Origin: Siphlonurus alternatus
Taxonomy: Eukaryota; Arthropoda; Insecta; Ephemeroptera; Siphlonuridae
Reading direction: 5' to 3'
Length of the DNA: 64,000 nt
Assembly: GCA_949825025.1 (NCBI GenBank)
Contig: OX463778.1
Location: 27,213,551 to 27,277,550 of the forward strand
The notes below the pieces were generated by a model. That model made no database searches. It was not told where the DNA came from and worked only from the letters and a program-made list of their open reading frames with translations. The position numbers were made by a program, and so were the translations under genes. Of this stretch, positions 11,969-23,690 are shown piece after piece; position 1 is the first letter of the stretch, and the number at the start of each line of letters is the position of its first letter.

Positions 11969-12889
11969 CAGTGGCGGCTCGTGGGGGGTACTGCTGAACT
12001 GCAGCCACACCAGCAAAGTTGGCAGAATTATTTCATTTTTTAAAATTATATTTATATATTTTTATTTATAATTTTTCTTAATATTATGATATTTATTTAA
12101 TGTTTTTTTAATATTTTCTGGTAGTTTATAGTGTTATTTGTTGAAAAAACATAATTTTCTGTTAAAAAATTGAAGCAGAAAGTTTAAAACTACGAAGAAA
12201 ACTGCAGCGCTTTCAGACACACGTTTAACGTTGTAGCGCTATCTCGGCAAATTTCTCGCTCAGTATGGGCGCTCAATGATGATCGTGTGTCTGTCTAGCG
12301 AGCAGCCTTTCTGTAGAGGCCGCTGCGGAGCTACCAATCACAGTGATCACAGCGCCTAGCTGCCAATCACAGCGCCTGGCGCGCTGGTGCGCAAAATTTT
12401 CAAACATCTCAGAGCATTAGCAGGGTCTCTGGAGCATTAGCAGATTATCTTTTTGAGGTTTTCCGTTCGTAATAGATTAAAATTATGCGTAATTTTACAT
12501 GTTATTCTATTAGCATCCCTACTTATTGTATTTCTTTTTGTTTAAATTTTATATTTACGTTTATTTTCATTTTATATACTCCGTCTCAGAAATAAATTTA
12601 TTTATTTTATGATGAATTAAATTAAAAAATTCACGACTCTTAACTCTGAAAGTTCAATTATTACTTATTACATTTTGCAGAAAATAAATATTGGTTGCAA
12701 CTACTACTTATATTTATTTTAAATTATTTTTTTTATAAAAAAAGAATGGTAGATATTTAAGCGAAAACCGAAAAAAAATCGCGCCTGCGGCGGGCTACTG
12801 GGGGGCTCCGCCCCCCAGACCCCCCAATTGTATTTGCCTGCACCACTGTCAGCAGACACACCTATGTCCAAGCCCACGAGCCGCCACTG
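11969..12889. mobile_element. Non-autonomous hAT element, 921 bp
   Basis: The terminal inverted repeat CAGTGGCGGCTCGTGGG is present at both ends in inverted orientation and is flanked on each side by the perfect 8-bp direct repeat GTAACAAT (11961-11968 and 12890-12897). An 8-bp duplication and CAGTGGCGG-type ends are established signs of the hAT superfamily. The interior has AT-rich sequence, a block with repeated ccaatcacag and agcgcct motifs (about 12330-12385), and a GC-rich CTGGGGGGCTCCGCC hairpin-like stretch near the right end. I find no hAT transposase frame, so it must have been moved by a related autonomous element. The intact ends and duplication suggest a fairly recent insertion. 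Confidence 0.93.
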
Positions 12890-12897
12890 GTAACAAT

Positions 12898-15676
12898 TGT
12901 AACTATGGAAATATTAACAAGATAACCATGCAATCATTCTTTGTTCATTAAATATACAGTGCAGATGCGACTTGAGTCATTTCTATCCAAAGTATATAAT
13001 ATATTATATACAATAAATCATAGAGCTAGGCGGTCAGCGTAACAACTATACATAAAATAACCATAAAATGTACACCTCCATCGTAATGCAATTCATATAT
13101 AAGTAGACAAACGACAAATGCGAGTCGGGCAGTTTAAACACATTTACAAAAATGGGTTTATCATTGAATTTCTTCGTTTTAATACTTTATTTATTTTTTA
13201 TAAAAATTATTCGATAATTTGGCCTTGAAAGTAAGAAAAAGTTAAGTTGTTTACAAAAGTCCCTTCTTTTCAAGGCGGGAATGTTTAAAAAGCACTTGAT
13301 TTTATTTTCGCACAGTCCCTAACCAGTCATCGCACTTCCGTAAGTGCCTACCTGGCAACTGAATCGTGTATCTAGTATCTGGTCTGTGTTGAGCAAATAC
13401 TGCAAATAGATACAGTAGGCCACGCGCGGCGGCGCTCGCTGTGCTACAGTCAAATTAACATTGTATTTCCTCCGGAAGTAGCTGAAATTGTATTGGGTTT
13501 ATACTTTTATGTATTTTAGCTTTGCAATTTCACACATAGGTTGTGCAATGAAAATTATTTTACAAAATTTTGAAACTAAATTATTTCTGGTTACTTTCGA
13601 AGGGGACATAAACGTTAATTTGAGTATAGTTCAACTTCGAGTGCAGGTTGCATACTTTAAGGAGGTCTACGGAAATAGCCGAGGTAAAGGTTATAAGGGA
13701 CTGTTTTATTTTCCCAGACGGTTTTATTTTTTAAACAACAAATTAGTAAGTCAACCCTGGTATAACTGCTTGTATTATACCCTTTCTTTTTCCTAGTATT
13801 TTTCTTAATTCTAGCCACAATTTTCATTGTTATAATTAATTCAACAATACCTATCATAAGTAATTCTAATAACAACCCGAGCCCAGCCCCGTGGAGCAAC
13901 GTTACTAAAACTTTCGAAAGTTTTCCCACCAATATTTTACTTCGTACTTAGTTCCACTGTCATCCGACAGTTGGCTTCAAATTTTCATTAAATTCTCTAT
14001 TTTGCAAGACTCTCGTAAGCATGTGCTGCCACCATGGTGTGAACTAAGGAAACTCTGCGTGTCTATGTTAAGGTAATTTAATCTAATGACAAGCTTAACG
14101 AATGACAAGTTGGCCTTTCAGTGGCCGCTGCCGGGCGTGTTTTGATGCGGATCGCATGCCGTTTGATTGACAGTCGCAGCGCTACAATAAAGTCTGAAGT
14201 TACGTCTGTTTGGATAAACTTCTCATCGAGCAATGTTATACACAATGTCATTTACATGGATCGAGTTATATGGCTAACATGAATCATTTCAATCGTAAAG
14301 TAACAAAACTATAAAATTACGTTTCTTTTGTGTTTCAAATTACAATGCATTTTACAATTTTATTAATATAATCAAACTATTGCAATTAAGAGAAAAAAAT
14401 TATTTCACACCATACTTTTTACAGCACTAATTAGAGTTCATAAAGTAGAGGATGACACTAGAAATTATTTCCTTCAAACTGATATAACAAAGCAGATGAA
14501 TTAGTTATCGATTTAGTGATATAAAAATTTAGTTTTAAGAATTTCTAAACCAAAAGAACTGATATGCTAAGTTTGTTTATATTAGGGAAATGAATTTTAT
14601 TGTCGTCTCAGAATGTTTAATCAGAATAATCACACATTTTTCATGCAATTCTGAACCTTATTTACACAGTACTCAAATGTCAAAGTTCCTGCAGCATCAT
14701 CATCTCCTTGCAATTTATCCACATTGATCATCGCTATAGTTTACTTTCCTGTGAACATGCCATGCATAATTTGCAACAATAGACTTTACGAATGCCCTAT
14801 ATGAATACGAACACTATAATCTTTCTATCATGATAAGCCCATGATGATGCAATTTTTCAATTTATTATATAAAAACTTTAACTCTACTTGTTTGTTTTAA
14901 GAGGATATTATGCTGCAAGGAAAAATTGTTTGCAATAAATAGACAAATGATGTTATGTAATAATGATTTTAAATTTTTTTTTTTTCTTTTTGCGATGTAA
15001 AAAATAATTCTAATTCTATATAATTCTGCTATTGGCGTAAGCATTCAAAAGCAATTCTTTTGTAGTCTAAAGCTCAAATTTGCTGCAGTGTGAGATGACG
15101 ACCGGTAGCCACCGTGATAACGTCCTTATCAGTCTGCAAACACCGGGCTGATAGTGCGTCTCTTCCCATCAGGAGTTTACCTGCCGTACCGTAATACAAC
15201 TTGTCTCAAATAACGTAAACTCAAAGCAAAGTTGTGACAGAGATTTAATTTAAAGGGCTTGAGATTTTTATAAGTTTTAAATGCGTTTGCCTGTTGCATG
15301 CAATATCTTTTTATACTGAATAACGTGTTATGAAATTTTCTTTAATTTAAACCCGTCATTAAAACAAATTATACGATATGAAAAAAAACATGTCGCAATT
15401 TTTTTTTCCGTCATATGAAAGCAAAGTAATGATAGCGTAAAGATGAGGTGAGCATCTGTTGTATGACATGAGAAGCTGCATGGATAAGCCACTCGTTTGC
15501 AATTTGCTTTTTCGCCTCAGAGACAACAAAAAAAACTTCTCTTGCTTTGATATCGGCTAATACAAATAAAAAATCCTCATTAACAAGTGCAATTTCAGTT
15601 TTGAGACATCTTAAAAAGTGGTTTGAAAGCACTGTTGCAAATTTGCCGCGTAGAAATCTTCTTAATTCCATCTGCT
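12898..15676. other. Intergenic AT-rich DNA, nothing supported
   Basis: Several open frames of 85-102 codons occur (for example 13488-13796 plus and 15411-15671 minus), but their composition is that of the AT-rich background, their starts are not convincing and no domain is recognisable. GC-richer patches at 13320-13450 and 14110-14190 are too short to assign. Confidence 0.45.
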
Positions 15677-15984
15677 ACTAGAGAAAGAACATAAGGGTCA
15701 AAATAGACCAAACTGACATAGGAAATTTAGCAGCATGGCATGTACAGTGGGCAGATGTCATGCTCTCTCTGGTTATCGTACGTAACTTACTTTATGCCAC
15801 GTCGATGCTTATAGAATCGATAGTTGTGTTACTAAAGACAGAGGACGTAAGGGTCAAAATGTACCAACACTGACACATTTAGCAGTGTATACAGTAGGGA
15901 GATGTCACGCTCCCGCTTGTTGGCAGCCAACGTTGTGCCACGCCGGCGTCGCATGACGCTAGAATCAATACAAAAGCTGGTGTT
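15677..15984. repeat. Degenerate tandem duplication, 154-bp unit
   Basis: Two diverged copies of a unit of about 154 bases (15677-15830 and 15831-15984), with a third start at 15985. Shared landmarks are acta(g/a)aga, taagggtcaaaat, ccaa.actgaca, atttagcag, ggagatgtca.gct, tgccacg and agaatc.ata. Spacing between landmarks is 154-156 bases throughout. It is not coding in a consistent frame. It could be old satellite-like sequence or a duplicated regulatory segment. Confidence 0.7.
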
Positions 15985-16119
15985 ACTAGAGGGAGCCACA
16001 CACAGTCGAGATTTCGGACCCTCTCTGCTCAGATAAACTGCTGGAGATGAGTAATAATAGCGCGCCATTTCATGACACCCAACATCACTTTCTCCACAAC
16101 CCCCTCTTGGTATAGCCAC

Positions 16120-18503
16120 TCAGTCAACAACCCCCCGCCCTCACTCCCATCAGTGACGTCGGGGAAACTTGTAGTTTCTTATATCTCTACAAGATATCTC
16201 GTTACACTTTCACACGGATAATAACAGTTTCATATTAAATCATAACAATGAAAGTATATTTGTTTGTTTTTTTTTAAACGTTTTCGTCAATTAGCTTAGA
16301 TCTTTATCAATTGAAAATTTTGATGCTGCTTTTTTTTCATATTTTTTTTAACTAATTATGTGTTAAAATATGTGTGTACTATGGCTTTTAGATTACATAG
16401 CATCAGCTTTTTGTTTTATGTATTCAGTATCAGATCCTCGTGAAGTCTCGTGACAACTTGGGGCTCGAGGGTTTGCGGTTTAGAGACTCCCTCCTTCTCC
16501 CTCCCTCCTTCTCCCTCCTTCTCCCTCCCTCTCTCCTTCTTCACCCACCCACCTTTCCATCTATTTCTCCTCTCTCTCTCATCCCTTCCCTCTCTCTACT
16601 TCGTAACTCTCTGCATGTATTTAATATCTAATCATCTTCTCAGATTAACCGTGGAGGTTCAAATTTCGTATTCTAAACGTACTCAGCTCCAAACTGAGAA
16701 AATTAAATGAGAAATAAAATAAAATAAAATATTTCATTGAGAGTATTTAAAGAGTTGTATTTTCACTGTAAGACTCAAAGCGGAAGTAGTGGGAGGATTG
16801 ATGTTTCTGGAGGCTGAAACTTAACATACAGTAATACACCTGCTTGCGAGGTTTTAGAACCGAAGTATCCACAGCAAGCTTGTTACTTCCGTATGTGGGT
16901 GGGTCTCCTTTCTCGCACCTCCCTCTCACGCTGCGTGAGAGCGAGAGTGGTTGGGGTCGACAGTCTCGATAGGCGGGGGTCGCTGCAAGGACTGCGGGAC
17001 CATCGATCTGGAGAGAGGGGGGGGGGGGCTTTCGTCAGCATGAGATTGCTTCGCGTGAATCTTCATCCCCTCTCTCTTTCGTAGAGAAACTTTATCTAAA
17101 GCGAATTAGCTACTCTACTACAACAGACTGTTAATTACCGTCATATTTAGTGAACAAGATCTTTTCAATAAAAATCATAAAATTCTATTAAAAATTATAA
17201 AGTATTAATAAATTTAACAATCTATTAAAAAAATAAATAAAGTGATTAATAAAAATATATTCAATTTCATTTCACTTAAAAAAAAAGGCTATGTATATAA
17301 ATAGATGATTAAATTAAGGTAAAGTACACAAAAGTATTTGATATATAAAGTGAGCCGACGTTAGTAAGAGGGTTTGTTATAATGATGATAACAGCTTTCA
17401 TAGAAGCAGCAGCAGCAGCTACAATATAGCGTGGTGAAGGCACGGGCAGAGAGGTGGCGAACACTTTTGACCTTTTGAGGGCGGCCCCCGCCCCCCTGCG
17501 CAGATGATGTTGTCATGGCAACCAGGGGGTCGTGAGAAGCCGAAGTGGCGTGCGAGGGGGAAGATGGATCGGTGACCACAGCTATGTAGGTGCTGGTGGT
17601 AGGAGTTACAGTGCTACTGCGGAACCACGCCTGCGCTCTGTCTGCAGCTTGCTGTGGTGTGATTGTATGTATGCCATGATCTAACGTAGCGAGGGTGAAG
17701 AGAGAGAGAGAAATGAACATTATGGTTAAATAAATCTGTAAAGATGGCTGATCATGATACTTAACTTCAATTCATTACAATTAAATATTTAATTTTATTT
17801 TTAAATGTTTTATTTATAGTTGTTAAAATGTACTTATATATACCAATAAGAAAAATCAATAAATCAATAATTATGTTTCAAATTAATTAAATGAATATTT
17901 TTTTACTTTTATGTTTTGATTTGCATCGATGGAACTTAAAATTTTGTTAAACTTGTCTGCAGTTATGGAAATATTTACACAGCTTTTAGTATATCAAGAT
18001 TTTGTTACGAGGTAACATGATTGGATATCTTTGCAGAATGGATTTCTCAGTTTCAGAAACCTGTGTTTTCTCTGTCTCGTAGCGAAGGAGGGATGTAGGG
18101 GAAGGAGGGGAGGTTAGGGGTTAGTATCTAAGAGTGAGCGAACATTTCACCTCGTAGCGGCTCTCAATCAAGCACTTCTTCTCCCCTCCCTGCAACGACC
18201 CGGCTGAGAGACCCGCCAAACAGATGGGTGGCTAACTCAACCTCTGAGCTCAACTTTATATACAAAACAATTAATTACCATTAACATTTGACTTGTCAAC
18301 ATGATATCTATGTTTTTTAATTTAATATACATTTAAAAAAGTTAATATACCATGATTTTTATGTGTTAAAATATTTGTCGTAAAATGCCACGAGAGCCCC
18401 TGGAGAGTATGCAACTTCTCCAACGTAGACGCTCAACTGGTTGCATACTTTTGTTTCTCGTGACTTGGCTGGGCCGGCGCAACTTCACAGCTGCCAAAGC
18501 TGG
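16120..18503. other. Intergenic DNA with pyrimidine tracts
   Basis: Contains a long CT-rich tract (16488-16605), a GC-rich patch with a 13-G run (about 17020-17033) and a GC-richer minus-strand frame of 119 codons at 17361-17720. That frame begins with a real ATG and a signal-peptide-like MFISLSLFTLATL, but the rest is Ser/Thr-rich with no recognisable domain, and its end is a CAG-repeat translation. I do not annotate it as a gene. Confidence 0.4.
16488..16605. repeat. Polypyrimidine tract (CCCTCCTT-type)
   Basis: About 115 bases made almost only of C and T, with repeats of ctccctccttctc. Both plus-strand frames through it are open only because of this low complexity. Confidence 0.85.
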
Positions 18504-18652
18504 TATAGTCTTTCAAGCGAGATTTTCACCATCGATATTGCAAATTTTTAACATTTTCCGCTTCCGGTTGCCATGGTATAGCTCACAATCGGAAGTGCGC
18601 ATACGTCATTTCCGGCAATATCAATGGTCAAACTCTCGCTTGAAGGACTATA
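18504..18652. mobile_element. Imperfect palindromic MITE-like element
   Basis: TATAGTC(T/C)TTCAAGCGAGA at the left matches the inverse at the right end. The homology continues through accat(c/t)gatattgc and partly into the middle (cttccggttg against caatcggaag). The arms are several percent diverged. The outer TA on both sides is compatible with a TA target site. The plus-strand open frame at 18385-18669 merely runs through it. Confidence 0.7.
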
Positions 18653-20979
18653 GTGAATGGTGGTGCTGATCTAGCAACAGCAACTCTCAAGTGGACGGGT
18701 CTCTTCTGGATAGTTAGCTATAAGAGTTAACTAATAAAGTTTCACGGCTGGTTTATTAAGGGTGGTTGTATAACTCCAGGCATGAAGTGGATGACATTTA
18801 GATTTACATGATTGAATATTAGTCATAAAACCTGATTAAGCTTGATAAAGTATAAAAAGAGCTGAAAAAAAATCTTTAAATAAATAAACATATTATATTT
18901 TATATAATATATTACTGTACTTTATACCAAGTCGATTCTGTGATAATAAGAGTTCAGTAAGTATCTACTGATGTAGGTTAAAATAGAGAAGGAGTTAATC
19001 GGGGCCTATATAAATTTAATGTTAGTTGAGTTGGGTTACCACCCCCTCCCTTTCGTGATTATATATACAAAAAGGAGCTTTAAAAAGACAAAGTTTTAAT
19101 AAAAAATATGTTAGATAAAAAAAGTGATAATTTTAAGCGAATAATTAAAGCTGCAGTTTAATTTTATACTGTTGATTATGCATATTAATTTCTTAATAAT
19201 AAGTTTAAAGTATGGCAACATAACCACGGTGGCTGTATACAACTAAATACAACAGCCGGAATTAACTTGGGGTTTTTGTTTGATAAATGTTAAATACTCT
19301 CTCTATTGCGTTCTTTGCCTTGATGTTTTTAGCAGCACAGAAAGACGCGAGTGGAGAGGGAGGTTTCAACTTAATGAAGCATTAATCATACGGTGGGAGA
19401 AGAATCGTACGGTGGCGGTGGAACGCCGTTTACTTAAACTCAATGTAGAATAAGAAGCAGCAAAGTTTTAGTTGCGAGCGAGTGAAAGAGAGAGAGAGAG
19501 AGTCAAAGGGATAAGAGACAATGCTGTTGGTGCGTGTAAGACTTTAGCTCTCTGTCTTGCTGCTATTTTGTGTTAGTTTCCTTGAAAAGATAACTTTAAC
19601 TTTACATAACTAAACATCAAGTTGACTTTTGTCAACACGTTTTCAATTGTATCAAAATTTTTTTTTTGCAAATATTAATTTCCTGTAAATTGTTATGTGG
19701 TTAGTTTTGATTCACTTCGTGTTAACTTGAATTAAAACTTTAAGGAACAAATTGAAAATTAATAAAAATAAATAATCACTTATTGTTAAAAAAAAAGTAT
19801 TTAAAAGTTTAAAAATATGTTAAGCTAATAATATTTGGTTTGCGCTAAAGTTGAAAAAATTTCGTTAGAGATCGTGTTTAGTCGTTTAACTTTCATGATT
19901 TTTCTCTATAAAAAGATTTAATTCATTTAAATGATAAAATTTTGCTGCAAGCTGAATTATAAGTAATTCACTTTCAATAAAACGATTATACAATTTAATA
20001 ATATTCAATTTTATTCTCAAAATCTCTGGTAAAAATATAATATCTTAGGACTGTTATTGATTGCAATAATGAAATGTTATCCTTTTCACGTTAAGAATAA
20101 AAAGATTGATTGTTTCAAATAAAAGAGAGAATAAAACTTGGTGAAGTGTAAAAATGTATAAGGGGAGAGAAAAAAACACAAACATGAAAAATAACTTTTG
20201 TCTTTTTTTCTCTGTTCCTTTTGTCTCAATCTTTTATAATAAAATTTTCTTTATTATTGACCTAATAACCTCTAAACCGTGTCTCTAATAGTTTATTTAT
20301 ATCACTACTACCACTAGTTTAGATTTGTTAAAGGATAAGTAGATAAATTACAAACATATATAGCAGAGTTGCAAACTTGTGGTGGGTATCACGTCACCTT
20401 GTGGCATGTCACGTGACCCTTGCCGCCAGCCAATGGGAGGGCCCTGCAAGACCGATCAATAGCCGACTGCTACGGTGGACAGAGAAAGAAGAAGCAGTAG
20501 TTCTCTGTTCCAGGGAAAAAGCACCACCGTTGGATCTACTGAACTGCTTTTTGCCAGCACGAGCGGACCCAGCTTGCGATCTGAACTGCCGACGATCACT
20601 TATAAATTATGTACAAACTTTGTTACCAGTATGATTTCAATGTCCATCTCATACGCTTTTCTGGAGAACGTGATGCAATCTACTTTTATTATCTATATTT
20701 TAGTCACAATATTGATCATCAGGTATATAATATGATTGTTGTAAAGATACAATGTACGTTTGTACATTTGAAATTTTTACATTAATGGAACAATCGATTA
20801 TCAACCTGCAGCAATAATACCGGGCAGAGAGAAGGCAAGTATCGTAATAACTCGAGAAAAGACCAATACAGTAAAAAATAAAAGAAAGAACTTAACTTTG
20901 AACTGTCAAATACAATAAATCCATATGTATAATGTAAAAATCTCAAATAAACTATATGCAAAACTATATTTAATAACAC
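18653..20979. other. Intergenic AT-rich DNA, possible promoter-like patch
   Basis: Mostly featureless, with a short (GA)n at about 19488-19502. The patch 20370-20600 is GC-richer and contains cacgtgac and a CCAAT box (cagccaatggga). Several frames are open there, but no exon can be assigned. Confidence 0.4.
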
Positions 20980-21144
20980 CAGGCGCGGATCCAGGGGAAT
21001 ACCCCTTCCCCAAAATTTTTGACTTAACATGGGCAATATAGGCATTTCCTCCCTTCCTATTTTTTTTTATTAACAATGGGCTTATCAGGCTTATGAGATC
21101 AATCCCCCGCTTCCCCCCGAAATTGTGTTCTGGATCCGCGCCTG
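20980..21144. mobile_element. hAT-type MITE, 165 bp
   Basis: Ends CAGGCGCGGATCCAG and the inverse CTGGATCCGCGCCTG, flanked by the perfect 8-bp direct repeat AATAACAC (20972-20979 and 21145-21152). The end sequence and the 8-bp duplication place it in the hAT superfamily. The interior of about 135 bp is non-coding. The overlapping minus-strand frames at 20782-21169 are incidental. Confidence 0.92.
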
Positions 21145-21152
21145 AATAACAC

Positions 21153-22848
21153 ACCATTCTATCCTGCAAATTTTACAAAAGTTTAACCTCATTAATTGCA
21201 GCAAAGTACGCGGTTTTCTCAGCTATTATCTAAATTAAATGCTATGGCGATCAACTTACATAGCCTATTGACGTCATAAAGACAAGTATGGACATCTGGT
21301 GGATTTTACCTGAGTGATTCTAAAAGTGTCATTGTTTTGATATCTGAGCTTTGCTACTGGCTAAAGTACACGTGTAGTTGAGTCATACTGATTCTACAGA
21401 GGCTGTTTTCAATGCCACCTCTTGGTACTTTATGAGGTCAATAAACTTGACTTCCTCGTAGCATGGACAAATTTTATATTAAATGTGTGTATTAGTTCGT
21501 TATCAAGATTAAACATTGCTTGTACTTTTGAATGTTCAACACATATTTTCATTTTATGGTCCTAACAAATACGAGTGCAAGTAATGTTTCAATTAAAATT
21601 AATGAGGTACGTAACTTCAGCTCAAATTGCTATACCTAATTCATATATAAGAGAATTTACAAGGCATAATAGTGAATTGTTTACGAAAAGAATTGTTTGC
21701 ATGTCATGTATTATATGTGAATGGGCTTACTTGCATTATATTGGAACTGATACTATAATAATCCTCTTCTTGAAAGTTATAGATTTCAGAATGGAACTTA
21801 CTGTTTACACTTCGACACCATGAAATAAATACCCCCAAGATAACCTGGTGTACCTTCACCTGAGTTTTTCATCAGACCGAGGAAGACCGACCACATGCTG
21901 TTGAACCCCTCGTTTGAATTTCTCTACGGACCATCTCTATGCCCATTCATTTCAATTCTTTCATTTTCAAAACATACAAACACACAATCATAATGAAATG
22001 GTAAGACACGTTCAAAATACATGCATAAAATTTAAATTTAACATATATAAATAGATAGATTCTGATATATTGTTAAAAACCATTCTTTAACAATAATAAT
22101 TTTGCGGCTTTGTTAAAATCAACACACAGTGGTACAAGTTTGATATACAGTGCCGTACAGTGGAAGTTTATTATATATATAATCTAATTAACATGGAATA
22201 AGTTCCCTTATTAAAATATAAATATTTTTAATCTACATTGTGCGGGTGTAATTATTGTGTCCATATTTCTCGTATGAAACTCTTTGAACTAAACAAAATA
22301 TTTACTAATATTCTTAACTTCACACTTTCATAAATAAATCGACAGGGTGATGGTAAAATTCTTTCCTGAACAAACGTAAGAGAACAAGAGTCCATTTCTT
22401 TAAAGTTAAACATAGTTCTGATTGTTCTTTTTTGTAGTCGGAATAGATCCTCCGAATCCACAGAGTCTCCCTATATGTTCATATGTCATCGGTGCAACGT
22501 CTGCAATTTTCTGCAATTTATCCCGTGTAACATGCTTCCTTGTGTATTTTTTACATGCACATCGATCTATGAAAAGAGCAATGAAGTATCTAAATTTTCG
22601 ATGAGTTACATTAATCAAGGAAATTGATTGGCTTCATCAGGACAGCATTACATAATACGATTAATGCGTGATAAACAGTTGAGGGGGGGGGGGGCTTTAC
22701 TGTTTAAAAATACGACAAGGAGATCAGTTAAATCAAATATATTACTAATAAATCTAATAATGTAAAATAATGTAAACATAATTTTTACCATTTACAAATC
22801 AGAAATTACATACTTTATTACGAAACCTTTATAGTGAGATTATGACTC
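21153..22848. other. Intergenic AT-rich DNA, nothing supported
   Basis: No supported gene, RNA or mobile element. A run of 12 G lies at about 22682-22693. Confidence 0.5.
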
Positions 22849-23266
22849 TTAAGGGCATTGGGTGTAGCACCGGTGGTTGGCAACACTGACGTATCTTCAC
22901 CATGTTAATTTTTGATCATTGCTCCTCGGAGTAATTTTTATGCTAGAGCTAAGCTGATTGCTGTAGTATCAAGATAATTAGTAGCCCAAGTGCACAATTT
23001 GGCTAAATAAAGCCTGATTTAAAGAAAAGTATTTTTTTTATATTTTAGAAAAATGCATGTAAATTAAAAAAATTACTGAAAAATACTTTTCTTTAAATCA
23101 GGCTTTATTTAGCCAAATTGTGCACTTGGGCTACTAATTATATTGATACTACAGCAAGCAGCTTAGCTCTAGCATAAAAATTACTCCGAGGAGCAATGAT
23201 CAAAAATTAACATGGTGAAGATACGTCAGTGTTGCCAACTACCGGTGCTACACCCAATGCCCTTAA
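22849..23266. mobile_element. TTAA-bounded palindromic MITE (family 1), 418 bp
   Basis: Begins TTAAGGGCATTGGGTGTAGC and ends with the inverse, closing in TTAA at 23263-23266. The arms of about 180 bp are nearly identical and cover almost the whole element, leaving a short AT-rich centre at about 23028-23078. Sites such as CTCCGAGGAG are themselves palindromic. TTAA at both edges fits piggyBac-type targeting, although the TTAA is its own complement and could also be part of the palindrome. Non-coding. It shares its right TTAA with the next element. Confidence 0.88.
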
Positions 23267-23690
23267 AGGGGTACCAAAGTGAATACTTTTTTTACATATT
23301 CGGGCAGCTAGGAATTATTCTGATATCCCTGTGGCTCAATGTTTTCGTACAATGCCTAGTTATTTTACAATTAATTATTTAGTTTGAAAAGTGAGTTTGA
23401 TAACCGTTGGTTGATTCAAGCCGATGCGCTCCAGCAGCAGCCGCTGATACGACGAGAATCTCCCGCGAATCGGGGGAACCTCCTCCCCGCCTCCTTCTTG
23501 TCGTATCATCGGCCGCTGCGGCCGCGGGCATGCTTGAATCAACCAACGGTTTTCAAACTCACTTTTCAAACTAAATAATTAATTTTAAAATAACCAGGCA
23601 TCATACGTAAATATGGAGCCACAGAGATGTTAGAATAATTCGTAGCTGCCCGAACATGTAAAAAAAGTATTCACTTTGGTACCCCTTTAA
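23263..23690. mobile_element. TTAA-bounded palindromic MITE (family 2), 428 bp
   Basis: Begins TTAAAGGGGTACCAAAGTGA and ends with the inverse, closing in TTAA at 23687-23690. The arms are about 190 bp with a GC-rich centre (about 23430-23525). They are unrelated in sequence to the arms of the neighbour at 22849, yet the two elements share TTAA 23263-23266. Because of the symmetry, both strands show nearly the same short frame (MKSEFxNRWLIQA), which is a palindrome artefact and not a gene. Confidence 0.88.

Noticed and set aside
17361..17720. Minus-strand 119-codon frame with a signal-peptide-like start
   Set aside because: It has a true ATG, but the body is low-complexity Ser/Thr-rich sequence ending in a CAG-repeat translation. 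No family or splice support.
23375..23578. Nearly identical 64-codon frames on both strands
   Set aside because: They result from the symmetry of the palindromic element 23263-23690.
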